Source: Candidatus Kaistia colombiensis (GTDB taxonomy: Bacteria > Pseudomonadota > Alphaproteobacteria > Rhizobiales > Kaistiaceae). From it: 64,000 nt of DNA. The stretch spans positions 1,626,501 through 1,690,500 of the forward strand of contig CP119318.1 in NCBI GenBank assembly GCA_029203105.1, in the 5' to 3' direction. The translations under genes and the position numbers were made by a program. The notes below the pieces were generated by a model, which saw only the letters and a program-made list of their open reading frames with translations, searched no databases and had not been told where the DNA came from. Shown here in pieces: positions 26,941 to 38,743 of the stretch. Positions within the stretch are counted from its first letter, which is position 1. The number at the start of each line of letters is the position of its first letter.

Positions 26941-27510
26941 CTAGCGCGCGAACGGGGCGAGGGCGCTCTGGCAGCGGGGCGACAGCGAGGCGGCGTTGGC
27001 CTTCAGGCAGGCAATGACGTTGCCGCCGCCGATCGGCACGCCGCGGCAATGGGTGCGGAAGTCGCGGCGACAGGCTTGACGGACCAGTGCCGCCTCGTGC
27101 GGCGCAAGGTCGGCGGCGGCCGGCGCTTTGCCCTTCGGCGCCGCGCCGGTCGTCTTTGCCGTTCCTGGCGTCGCCGCGCCTTGCTGGGCGGCGCCGGATT
27201 TGGCGGCGCCACCGACCGGTGGTGTCGGGGTCGCCGGCGTTGCGGCGCTGCCACCGACCGCCTGCACCGCGGTGCGGCAGGCGTCCGAGAGCTTGGCGGC
27301 GTTTTGCTGCAGACAGGCGAGCGCCGGCTTGCCGCCCGGCGGCACACTGGCGCAGTAGGTTCGATAGTCGCCGGGGCAGGCGGACCGGATCGCCGATTGC
27401 TGCGCCTTGCTCGGCGTTTGCGCCATGGCGGGAAGGGCAGCAAAGCCCAAGACGGCGGCGAATAGTGCCGACGCAATCAATTTAGGGCGAACAAGAAATA
27501 GGCGCCGCAT
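26941..27510 (-). CDS. Exported protein with two GLG1-type cysteine-rich repeats
   Basis: A 189-residue protein: signal peptide (residues 1-30, cut after AMA), first Cys-rich repeat about 40-85 (ACPGDYRTYCASVPPGG, ALACLQQNAAKLSDAC), an Ala/Pro/Thr/Gly linker of some 50 residues, then a second repeat about 143-186 (ACRRDFRTHCRGVPIGG, VIACLKANAASLSPRC). Each repeat has four cysteines in the spacing of the GLG1 (Cys_rich_FGFR) family, so disulfides in the periplasm are likely. Such proteins are common and uncharacterised in Hyphomicrobiales. Function unknown. The linker is of low complexity with strong GC bias. Confidence 0.83.
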   Translation of the reverse strand: MRRLFLVRPKLIASALFAAVLGFAALPAMAQTPSKAQQSAIRSACPGDYRTYCASVPPGGKPALACLQQNAAKLSDACRTAVQAVGGSAATPATPTPPVGGAAKSGAAQQGAATPGTAKTTGAAPKGKAPAAADLAPHEAALVRQACRRDFRTHCRGVPIGGGNVIACLKANAASLSPRCQSALAPFAR

Positions 27511-27628
27511 GACTTCCTCCCAAAGAGGAAATTCTTACCATGAGGGGCGGCGGTCGGCAATTTGGCGACACACGATGTATATACAAGGATGGATTGCCTT
27601 ATAGAAAAAGGATCATCTCTTTGTAGAG

Positions 27629-28000
27629 TCAGGATTTATTATTCGGCTCAAGGAATTCGAGGCGATTGCCGAACGGGTCGCTGACATAAAAGCGCTGGTA
27701 GCCCGCCAGCGGCTCGTCGTCCTGCGGCGTATGGCCGTTCGCGATCAGGTGCCGGCGGAGCTCCGCGAGGTCACGGACGAGGAAAGCCGGATGCGCTTTT
27801 TTCGCCGGCCGGAAATCCGCTTCGACGCCGAGATGAAGCTGCCGCGCGCCCGCCAGGAACCAGGCACCGCCGCGCCGCGCCAGATTGGCCGGTTTGGCGA
27901 GCTCCGGCAGGCCGAGCAGGTCGCCATAGAAGCGGCGCGCCTCGTCTTCGCGGCCGGCCGGCATGGCGAGTTGCACATGGTCGATATCGAGGATCGGCAT
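27629..28000 (-). CDS. VOC family protein (glyoxalase/bleomycin-resistance fold)
   Basis: A 123-residue vicinal-oxygen-chelate protein. IDHVQLAMPAGREDEARRFYGDLLGLPE is the standard first beta-alpha-beta unit with ligand His8; QLHLGV gives a second possible His ligand and the late DPFGNRLEFLE the closing Glu. Length suits one full VOC module that dimerises. Substrate unknown. It lies in the same direction as the SMP-30 gene upstream, 133 bases apart. Confidence 0.88.
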   Translation of the reverse strand: MPILDIDHVQLAMPAGREDEARRFYGDLLGLPELAKPANLARRGGAWFLAGARQLHLGVEADFRPAKKAHPAFLVRDLAELRRHLIANGHTPQDDEPLAGYQRFYVSDPFGNRLEFLEPNNKS

Positions 28001-28133
28001 GGCGCGTTCTCCGCGGCGCGGAATGGCCGGGGCGCGGCGCGCGTCCCGATGCCCGATCGGCGCCCGTCGCCGTATCGGCGAGGGGCGCAGGCTTCCGTCC
28101 GACCGCGCCTTGTCGCGCGATCTCGGCTCGCGG

Positions 28134-29027
28134 CTAGCCGAGCTTGAAGACGTTCTCGGCCACGCCGGCGACGTCGAGCTCGACAGCGAACAGGCCGCCG
28201 GCCAGCCGTTCGAGCGGGCCGTTTCCGCCCTGCGCGGTGGTGATGTAGAGCGTCTTCAATTCGGTGCCGCCAAAGGTGCAGTTGGTGATGTTGGAGACCG
28301 GCATATCGAGAACGCGGTCGACCTTGCCCTCCGGCGAGACGCGGACGATGCAGCCGCCGTGATAGCGGCAGTTCCAGACATGGCCTTCGCTATCGATCTG
28401 CGAGCCGTCGGGCGAGCCGCGCTCGAAGCCCGAGAACCAGACGGACTGGCCGGAGACGGCGCCGGTCGCCGGATCGTAGTCGAACGACCAGATCTCGTTC
28501 TTGAGCGTGTCGCCGGTATAGAAGCGGCGGCGGGCGACATCCCAGCACATGGTGTTGGAGATGCCGATCTCGGAGCGGATCGTCTCGCTGGCGCCGTCCT
28601 TGCCGACACGGTAGAGCCCGCCGAGGCTAGGATGGGCGTTGTCGACGCCGGAACCGTCCGGCGCGACATTGTTGAACATCGAGCCGACGACAAGGTTGCC
28701 GAACGGGTCGGGCCGGCCGTCATTCAGCCGTGCCTTGGGCCAGTTCTTTTCCGGGCGAGCGAAGTCGGTGCGCGTATCGGTCGCCGGCTGCCAGAGGATC
28801 ACCTTGGAGCCGAGCGCGAGAATCAGCGTGCCGGGCCGATCGGTCAGGCCGATCGTGGTGACGGGCTCGTCGAACAGCCAGTTCTGGGTCGACTTCGTCG
28901 CGGGGTCGTAGCGATGGACCAGGAAACGATTGATATCGGTCCAGTACACGGCCTGCTCGGCGGCGTTCCAGACCACGCCTTCACCGCAACGATCGCCCGC
29001 AGGCACAACGCAAACCGGATCCGCCAT
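28134..29027 (-). CDS. SMP-30/gluconolactonase/LRE family protein
   Basis: A 297-residue six-bladed propeller of the SMP-30 (regucalcin) family, which hydrolyses sugar lactones with a single divalent metal. Expected ligands are visible: Glu16 in CGEGVVW, the Asn of ISNTMCWD and the Asp of GSPDGSQIDSEG, plus DGRPDPFGNLVVGSM. GGGGGAAAATCG precedes ATG 29027. It is divergent from zwf, whose product makes 6-phosphogluconolactone, and no pgl gene is present beside zwf; whether this enzyme acts there or on unphosphorylated lactones is open. Family members normally prefer unphosphorylated lactones. Confidence 0.88.
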   Translation of the reverse strand: MADPVCVVPAGDRCGEGVVWNAAEQAVYWTDINRFLVHRYDPATKSTQNWLFDEPVTTIGLTDRPGTLILALGSKVILWQPATDTRTDFARPEKNWPKARLNDGRPDPFGNLVVGSMFNNVAPDGSGVDNAHPSLGGLYRVGKDGASETIRSEIGISNTMCWDVARRRFYTGDTLKNEIWSFDYDPATGAVSGQSVWFSGFERGSPDGSQIDSEGHVWNCRYHGGCIVRVSPEGKVDRVLDMPVSNITNCTFGGTELKTLYITTAQGGNGPLERLAGGLFAVELDVAGVAENVFKLG

Positions 29028-29110
29028 CGATTTTCCCCCTTGGCCCGCGTCATGCGGGTCTCGTCCCTATTCGCGAAATCGCATAGCGTGATGTCGAAGC
29101 CATCACACGC

Positions 29111-29130
29111 AAATCTTGTCGCAAAGATTT
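29111..29130. promoter_or_regulatory. Inverted repeat in the zwf/SMP-30 divergent region
   Basis: Seven-base arms AAATCTT and AAGATTT with a six-base centre, in an AT-rich patch 103 bp before zwf. A plausible operator for a sugar-phosphate-responsive (RpiR/HexR-like) regulator; that assignment is inference. Confidence 0.5.
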
Positions 29131-29232
29131 TATTTCGGTGCTCTAATTTTTTCCCTCAACTTATGAAGCGGATTTGATTAGGACACTGAGCTGACCAGTG
29201 GAGGTCCGGCTGACACCGGAAAGAGGGATTTC

Positions 29233-30714
29233 ATGACCAGTCGTATCATCGCCGTCGACCCCTTCGATCTCGTCGTCTTCGGCGCTACCGGCGATCTCGC
29301 CTATCGCAAGCTCATGCCGGCGCTCTATCATCGCCACCGCGACGGTCAGATTCCCGAAGTTGCCCGCATCATCGGCTGCTCGCGTCGTCCGATGAGCGAC
29401 GAGGCCTACCAGAAGCTGACCGAGGCGGCGCTGGAGAAGTTCGTGCCGATCGACGAGCGCGAGCCGGAGCTGGTCGCCTCGTTCCTGAAACGCATCTCCT
29501 ATGTCGCCATCGACGCCACCGCCGAGAAGGCCGGCTGGCCGGAGCTCGCCAAGGCGCTGGAAGGCGGCAAGGATCGCATCCGCGCCTTCTATCTCGCCGT
29601 GGCGCCGGATCTGTTCGGCATCATCTGCGAGGGCCTCGGTTCGCACCATCTGGTCACGCCGAAGACCCGCGTCATCATCGAGAAGCCGATCGGCAAGAGC
29701 CTCGCCTCCGCCAACGCGCTCAATGATTCGATCGGCAAGGTGTTCAAGGAAAGCCAGATCTACCGCATCGACCACTACCTCGGTAAGGAGACGGTGCAGA
29801 ACCTGATGGCGCTGCGCTTCGCCAATGCGCTGTTCGAGCCGATCTGGAATGCCAACCACATCGACCATGTGCAGATCACCGTCGCCGAGAGCCTCGGCGT
29901 CGAGGGTCGCGCCGGCTACTACGACACCGCCGGCGCGCTGCGCGACATGGTGCAGAACCACATCCTGCAGCTCGTCTGCCTTGTCGCGATGGAGCCGCCC
30001 GGCCGGTTCGATGCCGATGCGCTGCGCGACGAGAAGCTCAAGGTGCTGCGCGCCCTGAAGCCGATCGTCGATGGCGATGTCGACAACGTCACGGTGCGCG
30101 GCCAGTACAAGGCCGGCGCTTCGGCCGGCGGGCCGGTGCCTGGCTATCTCGAGGAACTGGGCCGCGACGATTCCACCACCGAGACCTTCGTCGCGGTGAA
30201 GGCGGAAATCGAGAACTGGCGCTGGGCCGGCGTCCCCTTCTATATCCGCACCGGCAAGCGCCTGCCGTCGCGCCTCTCCGAGATCGTCGTCAACTTCAAG
30301 CCGATCCCGCATTCGATCTTCGAGGGCGCCGCCGGCCAGCTCGCCTCGAACCAGCTGATCATGCGCCTGCAGCCCGACGAGGGCGTGCGCCTCTGGCTGA
30401 TGATCAAGGATCCGGGCCCGGGCGGCATGCGCTTCCGCCACGTTCCGCTCGACATGAGCTTCGCCGAGACCTTCAAGATCCGCAGCCCCGAAGCCTATGA
30501 GCGGCTGATCATGGACGTCATCCGCGGCAACGCCACCTGTTCATGCGGCGTGATGAGGTCGAGGCGGCGTGGAAGTGGATCGACCCGATCCTCGACGGCT
30601 GGGCCAATTCGCGCGAAGCGCCGAAGACCTATACGGCGGGAACCTGGGGACCGTCCTCCGTCGATCGCACTGATCGAGCGCGACGGCCGCACCTGGCACG
30701 AAGAAGGCGCCTGA
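29233..30714 (+). CDS. zwf: Glucose-6-phosphate dehydrogenase, with two compensating frameshifts near the 3' end
   Basis: A 493-residue enzyme that oxidises glucose-6-phosphate to 6-phosphogluconolactone with NADP. The dinucleotide motif GATGDLAYRKL (about 16-26) and the active-site RIDHYLGKE (Asp180-Glu186) are intact. Near base 30537 one C seems missing (CCACCTGTTC where codons for NATLFMRR are expected) and near 30658 one C seems extra (TCCTCCGTCG where PSSSIALIE is expected). Between them the nominal frame encodes about 40 Arg/Ser-rich residues unlike the family, while the +2 frame encodes the expected DEVEAAWKWIDPILDGWA. The true C-terminus then returns. The gene is followed by edd, which also shows indels. 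Confidence 0.92.
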   Translation: MTSRIIAVDPFDLVVFGATGDLAYRKLMPALYHRHRDGQIPEVARIIGCSRRPMSDEAYQKLTEAALEKFVPIDEREPELVASFLKRISYVAIDATAEKAGWPELAKALEGGKDRIRAFYLAVAPDLFGIICEGLGSHHLVTPKTRVIIEKPIGKSLASANALNDSIGKVFKESQIYRIDHYLGKETVQNLMALRFANALFEPIWNANHIDHVQITVAESLGVEGRAGYYDTAGALRDMVQNHILQLVCLVAMEPPGRFDADALRDEKLKVLRALKPIVDGDVDNVTVRGQYKAGASAGGPVPGYLEELGRDDSTTETFVAVKAEIENWRWAGVPFYIRTGKRLPSRLSEIVVNFKPIPHSIFEGAAGQLASNQLIMRLQPDEGVRLWLMIKDPGPGGMRFRHVPLDMSFAETFKIRSPEAYERLIMDVIRGNATCSCGVMRSRRRGSGSTRSSTAGPIRAKRRRPIRREPGDRPPSIALIERDGRTWHEEGA

Positions 30715-30721
30715 GGATCAA

Positions 30722-30748
30722 CCTCGCCCGCCTTCGATGAAGGCGAGG
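30722..30748. other. Small hairpin after zwf
   Basis: Stem CGCCTTC/GAAGGCG (30729-30735 with 30739-30745) with outer CCT/AGG pairing. It lies 8 bases after the zwf stop in the short gap before edd; it may slow transcription but has no U-run. Confidence 0.35.
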
Positions 30749-30878
30749 GGCGCGTGCCGAAATCGACCGAGCGGGACACCCTCTTCCCGCTCATGGAGGG
30801 GGTACCGGTGAGGGGTTTGGAGCGAGCAGGCGCCACCCTGCTTCTCGCCCGTTACGGACGTCCAGGAGACACCACATC

Positions 30879-32695
<1,817 letters not shown>

Positions 32696-32997
32696 CCGTA
32701 GGTTTCTCGCTCAAGGCGACAAGGAAAGTCGTGTATAGGCCACCGATGTCTTGATCGCGTCGCTGCGGGCCAAGTCATCGCTCGGAAGATTGGCTCGAAG
32801 GCTAGAAGATCTGCGAGGCGCTGGCGGGAAATACGCAGCGCCTCGTCGCAACTGTGGCCGGGCGTGGAATGTTTTTCCAAGCCGCTTCCTGAGTTTGGAA
32901 CGCCCGTCGTCGTCTTCCCTCCGTCAACTCTCTACAAAGTCTGCAATCGTTCCAGACTTCGCGCGATCCGGTCCGGGTGGCGTTCAGGGAGAGACGG
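32696..32997. other. Leader interval before the sulfate assimilation operon
   Basis: 302 bases without a supported gene. A 10-bp hairpin (32814-32823 pairing with 32836-32845, 12-base loop) is the only structure noticed; it could end edd transcription or sit in the cysG leader. The rightward promoter of the cys operon should be here. Confidence 0.4.
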
Positions 32998-34440
32998 ATG
33001 GCCCCGGTCCATCGTTCGGTTCAGCGCAAGCTCGGCACGTTTCCCGCCTTCCACAAGGTCGAGGGGCGTCGAGTCGTGATCGTCGGTGGCGGCGGCGAAG
33101 CGGCGGCCAAGATCCGCTTGCTTTCCGAGACGAGCGCCGATCTCGTCGTCTTCGCGACTGAGGTGGAAGACGAGGCGCGACGCGATCTCGAAGCTGCCGG
33201 CGCGACGCTGGTGCGCCGCGTGCCGGAAGCCTCCGATCTCGCTGATGCGGCGCTGGTGTTTGCCGCCACCGGCGAGTTTGGGGCTGACCGCGCCGTGCGC
33301 GATCTCGCCAAGTCCGTCGGCGTGCCGGTCAATGTCGTCGATCGTCCCGATCTCTGCGATTTCTACACGCCCGCCCTGGTCAACCGCGCGCCGCTTGCGA
33401 TCGCCATCTCGACCGAAGGCGCCGCTCCGGTGCTGGCGCGCCATGTCCGCGCCCGCATCGAGGCGATGCTGTCGCCGCGCCTCGGCGATCTCGCCGATCT
33501 GGCCGAACGCCTGCGTTCGCGCGTTGCCGAGACAATCGGTACGGGCGAGGGCCGTCGCCGCTTCTGGGCACATTTCTTCACTGGCCCGACCGCTGCCAAG
33601 GTGTTGGCCGGTCAGATCGAGGAAGGTGCGGCAGACGCGCTCGAGGACATCGATCGCACTGCTGAGACCTTGAAGGCTGCCAGCGCCGGCCATGTCAGCC
33701 TCGTTGGCGCCGGGCCGGGCGCCGAGGATCTGTTGACGCTGCGCGCCCAGCGCCTGCTGCAGGAAGCCGACGTCATCGTCTACGACAAGCTGGTTCCCGA
33801 GGCGATCGTCGCCATGGGCCGGCGCGACGCGCTCCGCATCTATGTCGGCAAGGCCAAGGGCGCGCATGCCGCCAGCCAGGACGAGATCAACGCCATTCTG
33901 GTGCGCGAGGCGCAGGATGGCCGCCGCGTCGTCCGGCTGAAGTCGGGTGATCCGCTGATCTTCGGCCGTGCCGGCGAGGAAATGGCAGCGCTCCGTGCTG
34001 CCGGCGTCCCGTTCGACATCGTGCCGGGCATAACCGCCGCCTTCGCCGCCGCTGCCGAGAACGAAATTCCGCTGACGCTGCGCGATGTCGCGTCGAGCCT
34101 GGTGGTTGCCACCGGCCATGACATGCGCGGCGATACGCTGCCGGATTGGGCCGGCCTCGCGCTCTCGGGCGCGACGGTTGCCGTCTACATGGGCCGCAGC
34201 GTCGCCACCAAGGTTGCCGGCAAGCTGATCGAGAACGGCCTCGCGCCGTCGACGCCGGTTGCCGTGATCGAGAACGCCTCGCGCGCCGATCGCCGCGCTT
34301 ATGCCGGCCGGCTCGACGAACTGGCTGAAATCGCCGACCGGCCGGAACTCGACGGCCCGGTCGTCATCATCGTCGGCCGCGTGGTCGCCGAGAGCGCGCT
34401 GGGCGTTTCGCCGCTGCCGCTCGTGGCGATGGCGGCGTGA
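32998..34440 (+). CDS. cysG: Siroheme synthase (uroporphyrinogen-III methyltransferase, precorrin-2 dehydrogenase, ferrochelatase)
   Basis: A 480-residue trifunctional cytoplasmic enzyme making siroheme for the sulfite reductase encoded downstream. The N-terminal part (about 1-215) is the NAD-dependent dehydrogenase/ferrochelatase with GGGGEAAAKIRLL and the conserved ISTEGAAPVLAR; the C-terminal part (about 220-470) is the SAM-dependent methyltransferase with VSLVGAGPGAEDLLTLRA, VYDKLV, VVRLKSGDPLIFGRAGEE and VVPGIT-like region. ATG 32998 is chosen after AGGGAGAG, seven codons inside the longest frame. First gene of a compact operon with DUF2849, cysI, cysH and DUF934. Confidence 0.94.
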   Translation: MAPVHRSVQRKLGTFPAFHKVEGRRVVIVGGGGEAAAKIRLLSETSADLVVFATEVEDEARRDLEAAGATLVRRVPEASDLADAALVFAATGEFGADRAVRDLAKSVGVPVNVVDRPDLCDFYTPALVNRAPLAIAISTEGAAPVLARHVRARIEAMLSPRLGDLADLAERLRSRVAETIGTGEGRRRFWAHFFTGPTAAKVLAGQIEEGAADALEDIDRTAETLKAASAGHVSLVGAGPGAEDLLTLRAQRLLQEADVIVYDKLVPEAIVAMGRRDALRIYVGKAKGAHAASQDEINAILVREAQDGRRVVRLKSGDPLIFGRAGEEMAALRAAGVPFDIVPGITAAFAAAAENEIPLTLRDVASSLVVATGHDMRGDTLPDWAGLALSGATVAVYMGRSVATKVAGKLIENGLAPSTPVAVIENASRADRRAYAGRLDELAEIADRPELDGPVVIIVGRVVAESALGVSPLPLVAMAA

Positions 34441-34462
34441 AGACACGGATCTGGAAAGCGCA

Positions 34463-34783
34463 ATGACCGACAAGCTCATCACAGCAAACCATCTCGGCGA
34501 CGGGCTGGTCGTGTTCCTGACCGCCGCGGGCGGCTGGTCCTACAAGCTCGCCGACGCCCGCGTCATTCCCGAGGCCGAACTCGAGGCGGCGCTGGCGATT
34601 GCCAAGGGCCAGCACGAAGCGGGGATCGTCGTTGATCCCTACGAGATCGAAGCGACGGTCGTCGAGGGGATCCCTGTCCCGGTCCGCCTGCGGGAAAAGA
34701 TTCGCGCTGCCGGCGGCCCGACCGTCACCTATGGCGAGGCCGAGATCGCCGAACGCGCCGCCACTTTGAAGCATGCAGGTTGA
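34463..34783 (+). CDS. DUF2849 domain-containing protein
   Basis: A 106-residue small protein starting with ITANHLGDGLVVFLTAAGGWSYKL, the DUF2849 hallmark, followed by GQHEAGIVVDPYEIEA and VPVRLREKIRAAGGPTV. It lies 22 bases after cysG and its stop TGA is followed at once by the cysI start. The family is found almost only in this position in alphaproteobacterial sulfate assimilation operons, so a helper role for siroheme sulfite reductase is likely, but no activity has been shown that I know of. Confidence 0.9.
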   Translation: MTDKLITANHLGDGLVVFLTAAGGWSYKLADARVIPEAELEAALAIAKGQHEAGIVVDPYEIEATVVEGIPVPVRLREKIRAAGGPTVTYGEAEIAERAATLKHAG

Positions 34784-34786
34784 GTG

Positions 34787-36431
<1,645 letters not shown>

Positions 36432-36445
<14 letters not shown>

Positions 36446-37184
36446 ACCGATCGCATCCGGCTTCGACCATGAGAGCGCCGGCCTGCAGGAGGCCGCGATC
36501 CTCAATGCGCGCTTCGCCGGCCTGAGTGCGCAGGATCTCGTCGCGCGTTCGCTCGAGGAGATTTTTTCGGGCCGGATCGCGCTGGTCTCCAGCTTTGGCG
36601 CGGAATCGTCGGTGCTGCTGCATCTGGTTGCCTCGATCGATCGCAACGTACCGGTCGTGTTCATGGATACGCTGCGTCTCTTCCCCGAGACCACAGCCTA
36701 TCGCGACGCGCTGGTCGAACGGCTGGGGCTGACCGACATCCGTACCATCACGCCGGATCCGGCTGTGCTCGCCAAGGCCGATCCCTACAAGGCGCTCTGG
36801 ATGACCGATGCCGACGCCTGCTGCCGCATCCGCAAGACCGAGCCTCTGGCCCGCGCCATGGAGGGTTTTGACGCTTGGTTCACCGGCCGCAAGCGCTTCC
36901 AGGCGGCGACGCGCGCCGCAATCCAGGCCTTCGAGCCGGACGGGGCGCGGATCAAGGTCAATCCGCTGGCGAGCTGGTCGGTCGAGGATCTGAAGGCCTA
37001 TATTGCCCAATATCAACTGCCGCCGCATCCGCTGGTTGCCCAGGGCTATCCCTCGATCGGCTGCCAGCCCTGCACGTCGAAGGTGAAGCCCGGCGAGGAT
37101 GCGCGGGCCGGCCGCTGGCGGGGTCTGGACAAGACCGAATGCGGCATCCATCTAGGTCTCGAGAACGACGGAAGCGGCATCTGA
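36432..37184 (+). CDS. cysH: Assimilatory adenylylsulfate (APS) reductase
   Basis: A 250-residue PAPS-reductase-family enzyme. The paired cysteines Cys130-Cys131 (DADACCRIRKTEPL) and Cys211/Cys214 (GCQPCT) form the 4Fe-4S site that marks APS-reducing rather than PAPS-reducing members, and catalytic Cys237 sits in KTECGIH. The PP-loop-like LVSSFGAESSVLLHL is near residue 50. It overlaps the end of cysI and ends one base before the DUF934 gene. It reduces activated sulfate to sulfite using thioredoxin or glutathione; the sulfate-activating cysD/N genes are not in the window. Confidence 0.94.
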
Positions 37185-37185
37185 C

Positions 37186-37707
37186 ATGAGCCTCTGGAAG
37201 AACGGATCCTTCGTCGCTGACGCGTTTCGGCGCGTGGCGGATGATGAGGGGATTGGTGCCGATGACGCCGTGATCGTCTCGCTGGCGCGGTTCCGCGCCG
37301 AGCGGGACTGGTTGCTGGCACGTTCCGCGCCGCTCGGCGTGGTGATCGAGCCGGGCGCTGACTGGTCGGATATCGTCGACGACCTGCCGCGTCTCGCGGT
37401 GGTGGCGGCCGATTTGCCGAAATTCGCCGATGGCCGCGCCTTTTCGATTGGCCGCCTGTTGCGCGACCGCGACGGCTTCGAGGGTGAACTGCGCGCTGTC
37501 GGGGCCTTTTTCCTCGATCAGATCCCGTTCCTGAAGCGGGTCGGCTTCGATGCGTTTTCGACCGACGACCCGCTTGTGCTAAAGGGACTGCGCGAGGGCC
37601 GCTGGCCCGAAGTGACAGAGTATTTGCAGCCCGTCGCCGATCGTGGCGAAGTGCCGGTTGGAACGCGTCCCTGGGCGCGCAGGCCCACGGCAAGGGCAGT
37701 CGAGTAA
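37186..37707 (+). CDS. DUF934 domain-containing protein
   Basis: A 173-residue protein with the DUF934 pattern: a variable N-terminal half, then FADGRAFSIGRLLRDRDGFEGELRAVGAFFLDQIPFLKRVGFDAF. The family is nearly always linked to cysH or cysI in proteobacteria and is thought to be an accessory of sulfite or APS reduction, without known biochemistry. It starts one base after the cysH stop and ends 18 bases before the ferredoxin gene, so it is translated as part of the same unit. C-terminal tail is basic. Confidence 0.9.
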   Translation: MSLWKNGSFVADAFRRVADDEGIGADDAVIVSLARFRAERDWLLARSAPLGVVIEPGADWSDIVDDLPRLAVVAADLPKFADGRAFSIGRLLRDRDGFEGELRAVGAFFLDQIPFLKRVGFDAFSTDDPLVLKGLREGRWPEVTEYLQPVADRGEVPVGTRPWARRPTARAVE

Positions 37708-37725
37708 GGATTAGGGATAGAGTCT

Positions 37726-38058
37726 ATGAAGATCTTCGTCACCGATCATGCCGGCGAGGAGCACGAGTTGGAGGCCCTGGAGGGCTGGCGGGTGATGGAA
37801 GTCATCCGTGACTGGAACATCGGGATCAAGGCCGAGTGCGGCGGCGCCTGCGCCTGCGCGACCTGCCATGTCTATGTCGACCCCGAGTGGGTCGACCGGC
37901 TGATCCCGATGACGGACGAGGAGGAAGAGCGGCTCGACGACGCCATGGCTGTCAAGTCAAACTCGCGTCTGTCGTGCCAGCTGCTGATGTCGGACGAACT
38001 GGACGGCCTCCGCGTCCGCCTCGCGCCCGGCAGCGAGCCGGAAGAACTGGCGGCGTAA
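37726..38058 (+). CDS. 2Fe-2S ferredoxin (adrenodoxin type)
   Basis: A 110-residue ferredoxin with cluster ligands Cys38, Cys44, Cys47 and Cys84 (ECGGACACATCHVY and RLSCQLL), spacing C-x5-C-x2-C as in vertebrate-type ferredoxins. The charged helix MTDEEEERLDDA between is typical of the partner-docking face. It follows the sulfate assimilation genes by 18 bases and may be co-transcribed; electron delivery to CysI would be a reasonable role, but such ferredoxins also serve P450s and iron-sulfur assembly. AT-poor, no signal peptide. Confidence 0.92.
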   Translation: MKIFVTDHAGEEHELEALEGWRVMEVIRDWNIGIKAECGGACACATCHVYVDPEWVDRLIPMTDEEEERLDDAMAVKSNSRLSCQLLMSDELDGLRVRLAPGSEPEELAA

Positions 38059-38506
38059 GGGCTGCTATTGTTCAAGCCTTGCTTGAGGCGCTGACGCCTA
38101 TCCACCCTCGCCGTCATCCCGGGCCTGACCCGGGATCCATACAGCCGCCGTCCGCCGGATGCTGCATGGTTCCCTGCTTTCGCAGGGATGACGCGAGAGG
38201 TTGGACGAGGGAGGGTTGCTGGCTCACGGAATCCCGGATGCTGCGCAGGCCTTGTCTTGCCAGCATAATCACCAAAAAGCAGCGCGACCCTCTCCCGGAC
38301 TTCCTTCGGGAGACGTTGACTTTTACGTCAGCTTCCGTTACCTATTTCATGTCGAAAAACGTTTGCCGGTGTGGTTATCCCGGCTGCCGCTCAAGCGGTT
38401 GAGTCGCTTCATGCGAACCCACGGCGCCTTTGATCCCGGAATCCGGGTGGCGCTGTGGAACGAATTTTTTCGTCCGCTCCACCCATTTTATACATGGAGC
38501 AGACAC
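38059..38506. other. Intergenic interval with palindromic repeat
   Basis: 448 bases. Besides the repeat at 38112-38193 I see no supported gene; the open frame from 38201 into the DUF2798 gene lacks coding character before about 38410. Confidence 0.45.
38112..38193. repeat. Dispersed intergenic palindromic repeat, copy 2
   Basis: 82 bases with the same two hairpins as 7736-7814 in reverse orientation: CGTCATCCCGGG/CCCGGGATCCAT then TCCCTGC/GCAGGGATGACG. The ends are identical, the middle differs. Confidence 0.85.
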
Positions 38507-38731
38507 TTGAACCCCAAGACCATTATTATCGCGCAGTTCTTCATCTCGGGCATGATGGCCTTCATGATGACGGGCTTTTTCGGCTTTCTCCATCTCGGCC
38601 TCACGTCCGAATGGCTGCGCGAATGGGCCGGTTCCTTTGTCATCGCCTGGCCTGTTGCCTTCGTCCTCTCGCTCGCGGTCGGCAAGGTGGGCTTCATGAT
38701 CGCGACCCGGATCACCGGCGAGACTGCCTGA
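38507..38731 (+). CDS. DUF2798 domain-containing small membrane protein
   Basis: From TTG 38507 this is a 74-residue protein with two membrane helices: PKTIIIAQFFISGMMAFMMTGFFGF and SFVIAWPVAFVLSLAVGKVG, matching the DUF2798 two-helix pattern with the usual Trp-rich loop. TTG is preferred because GGAGC lies about eight bases before it and the resulting length fits the family; ATG 38411 would add 32 residues. Function unknown; members are inner-membrane proteins. Convergent with the ABC exporter genes, 12 bases apart. Confidence 0.75.
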   Translation: MNPKTIIIAQFFISGMMAFMMTGFFGFLHLGLTSEWLREWAGSFVIAWPVAFVLSLAVGKVGFMIATRITGETA

Positions 38732-38743
38732 GCCGCCGCGCGG

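Noticed and set aside
29233..30714. Reading the 40 odd residues near the zwf C-terminus as a real insertion
   Set aside because: The alternative frame across the same bases encodes the expected family sequence, so paired indels explain it better.
37836..38402. 188-codon frame overlapping the ferredoxin
   Set aside because: Translates the palindromic repeat and shadows the ferredoxin; no family resemblance.
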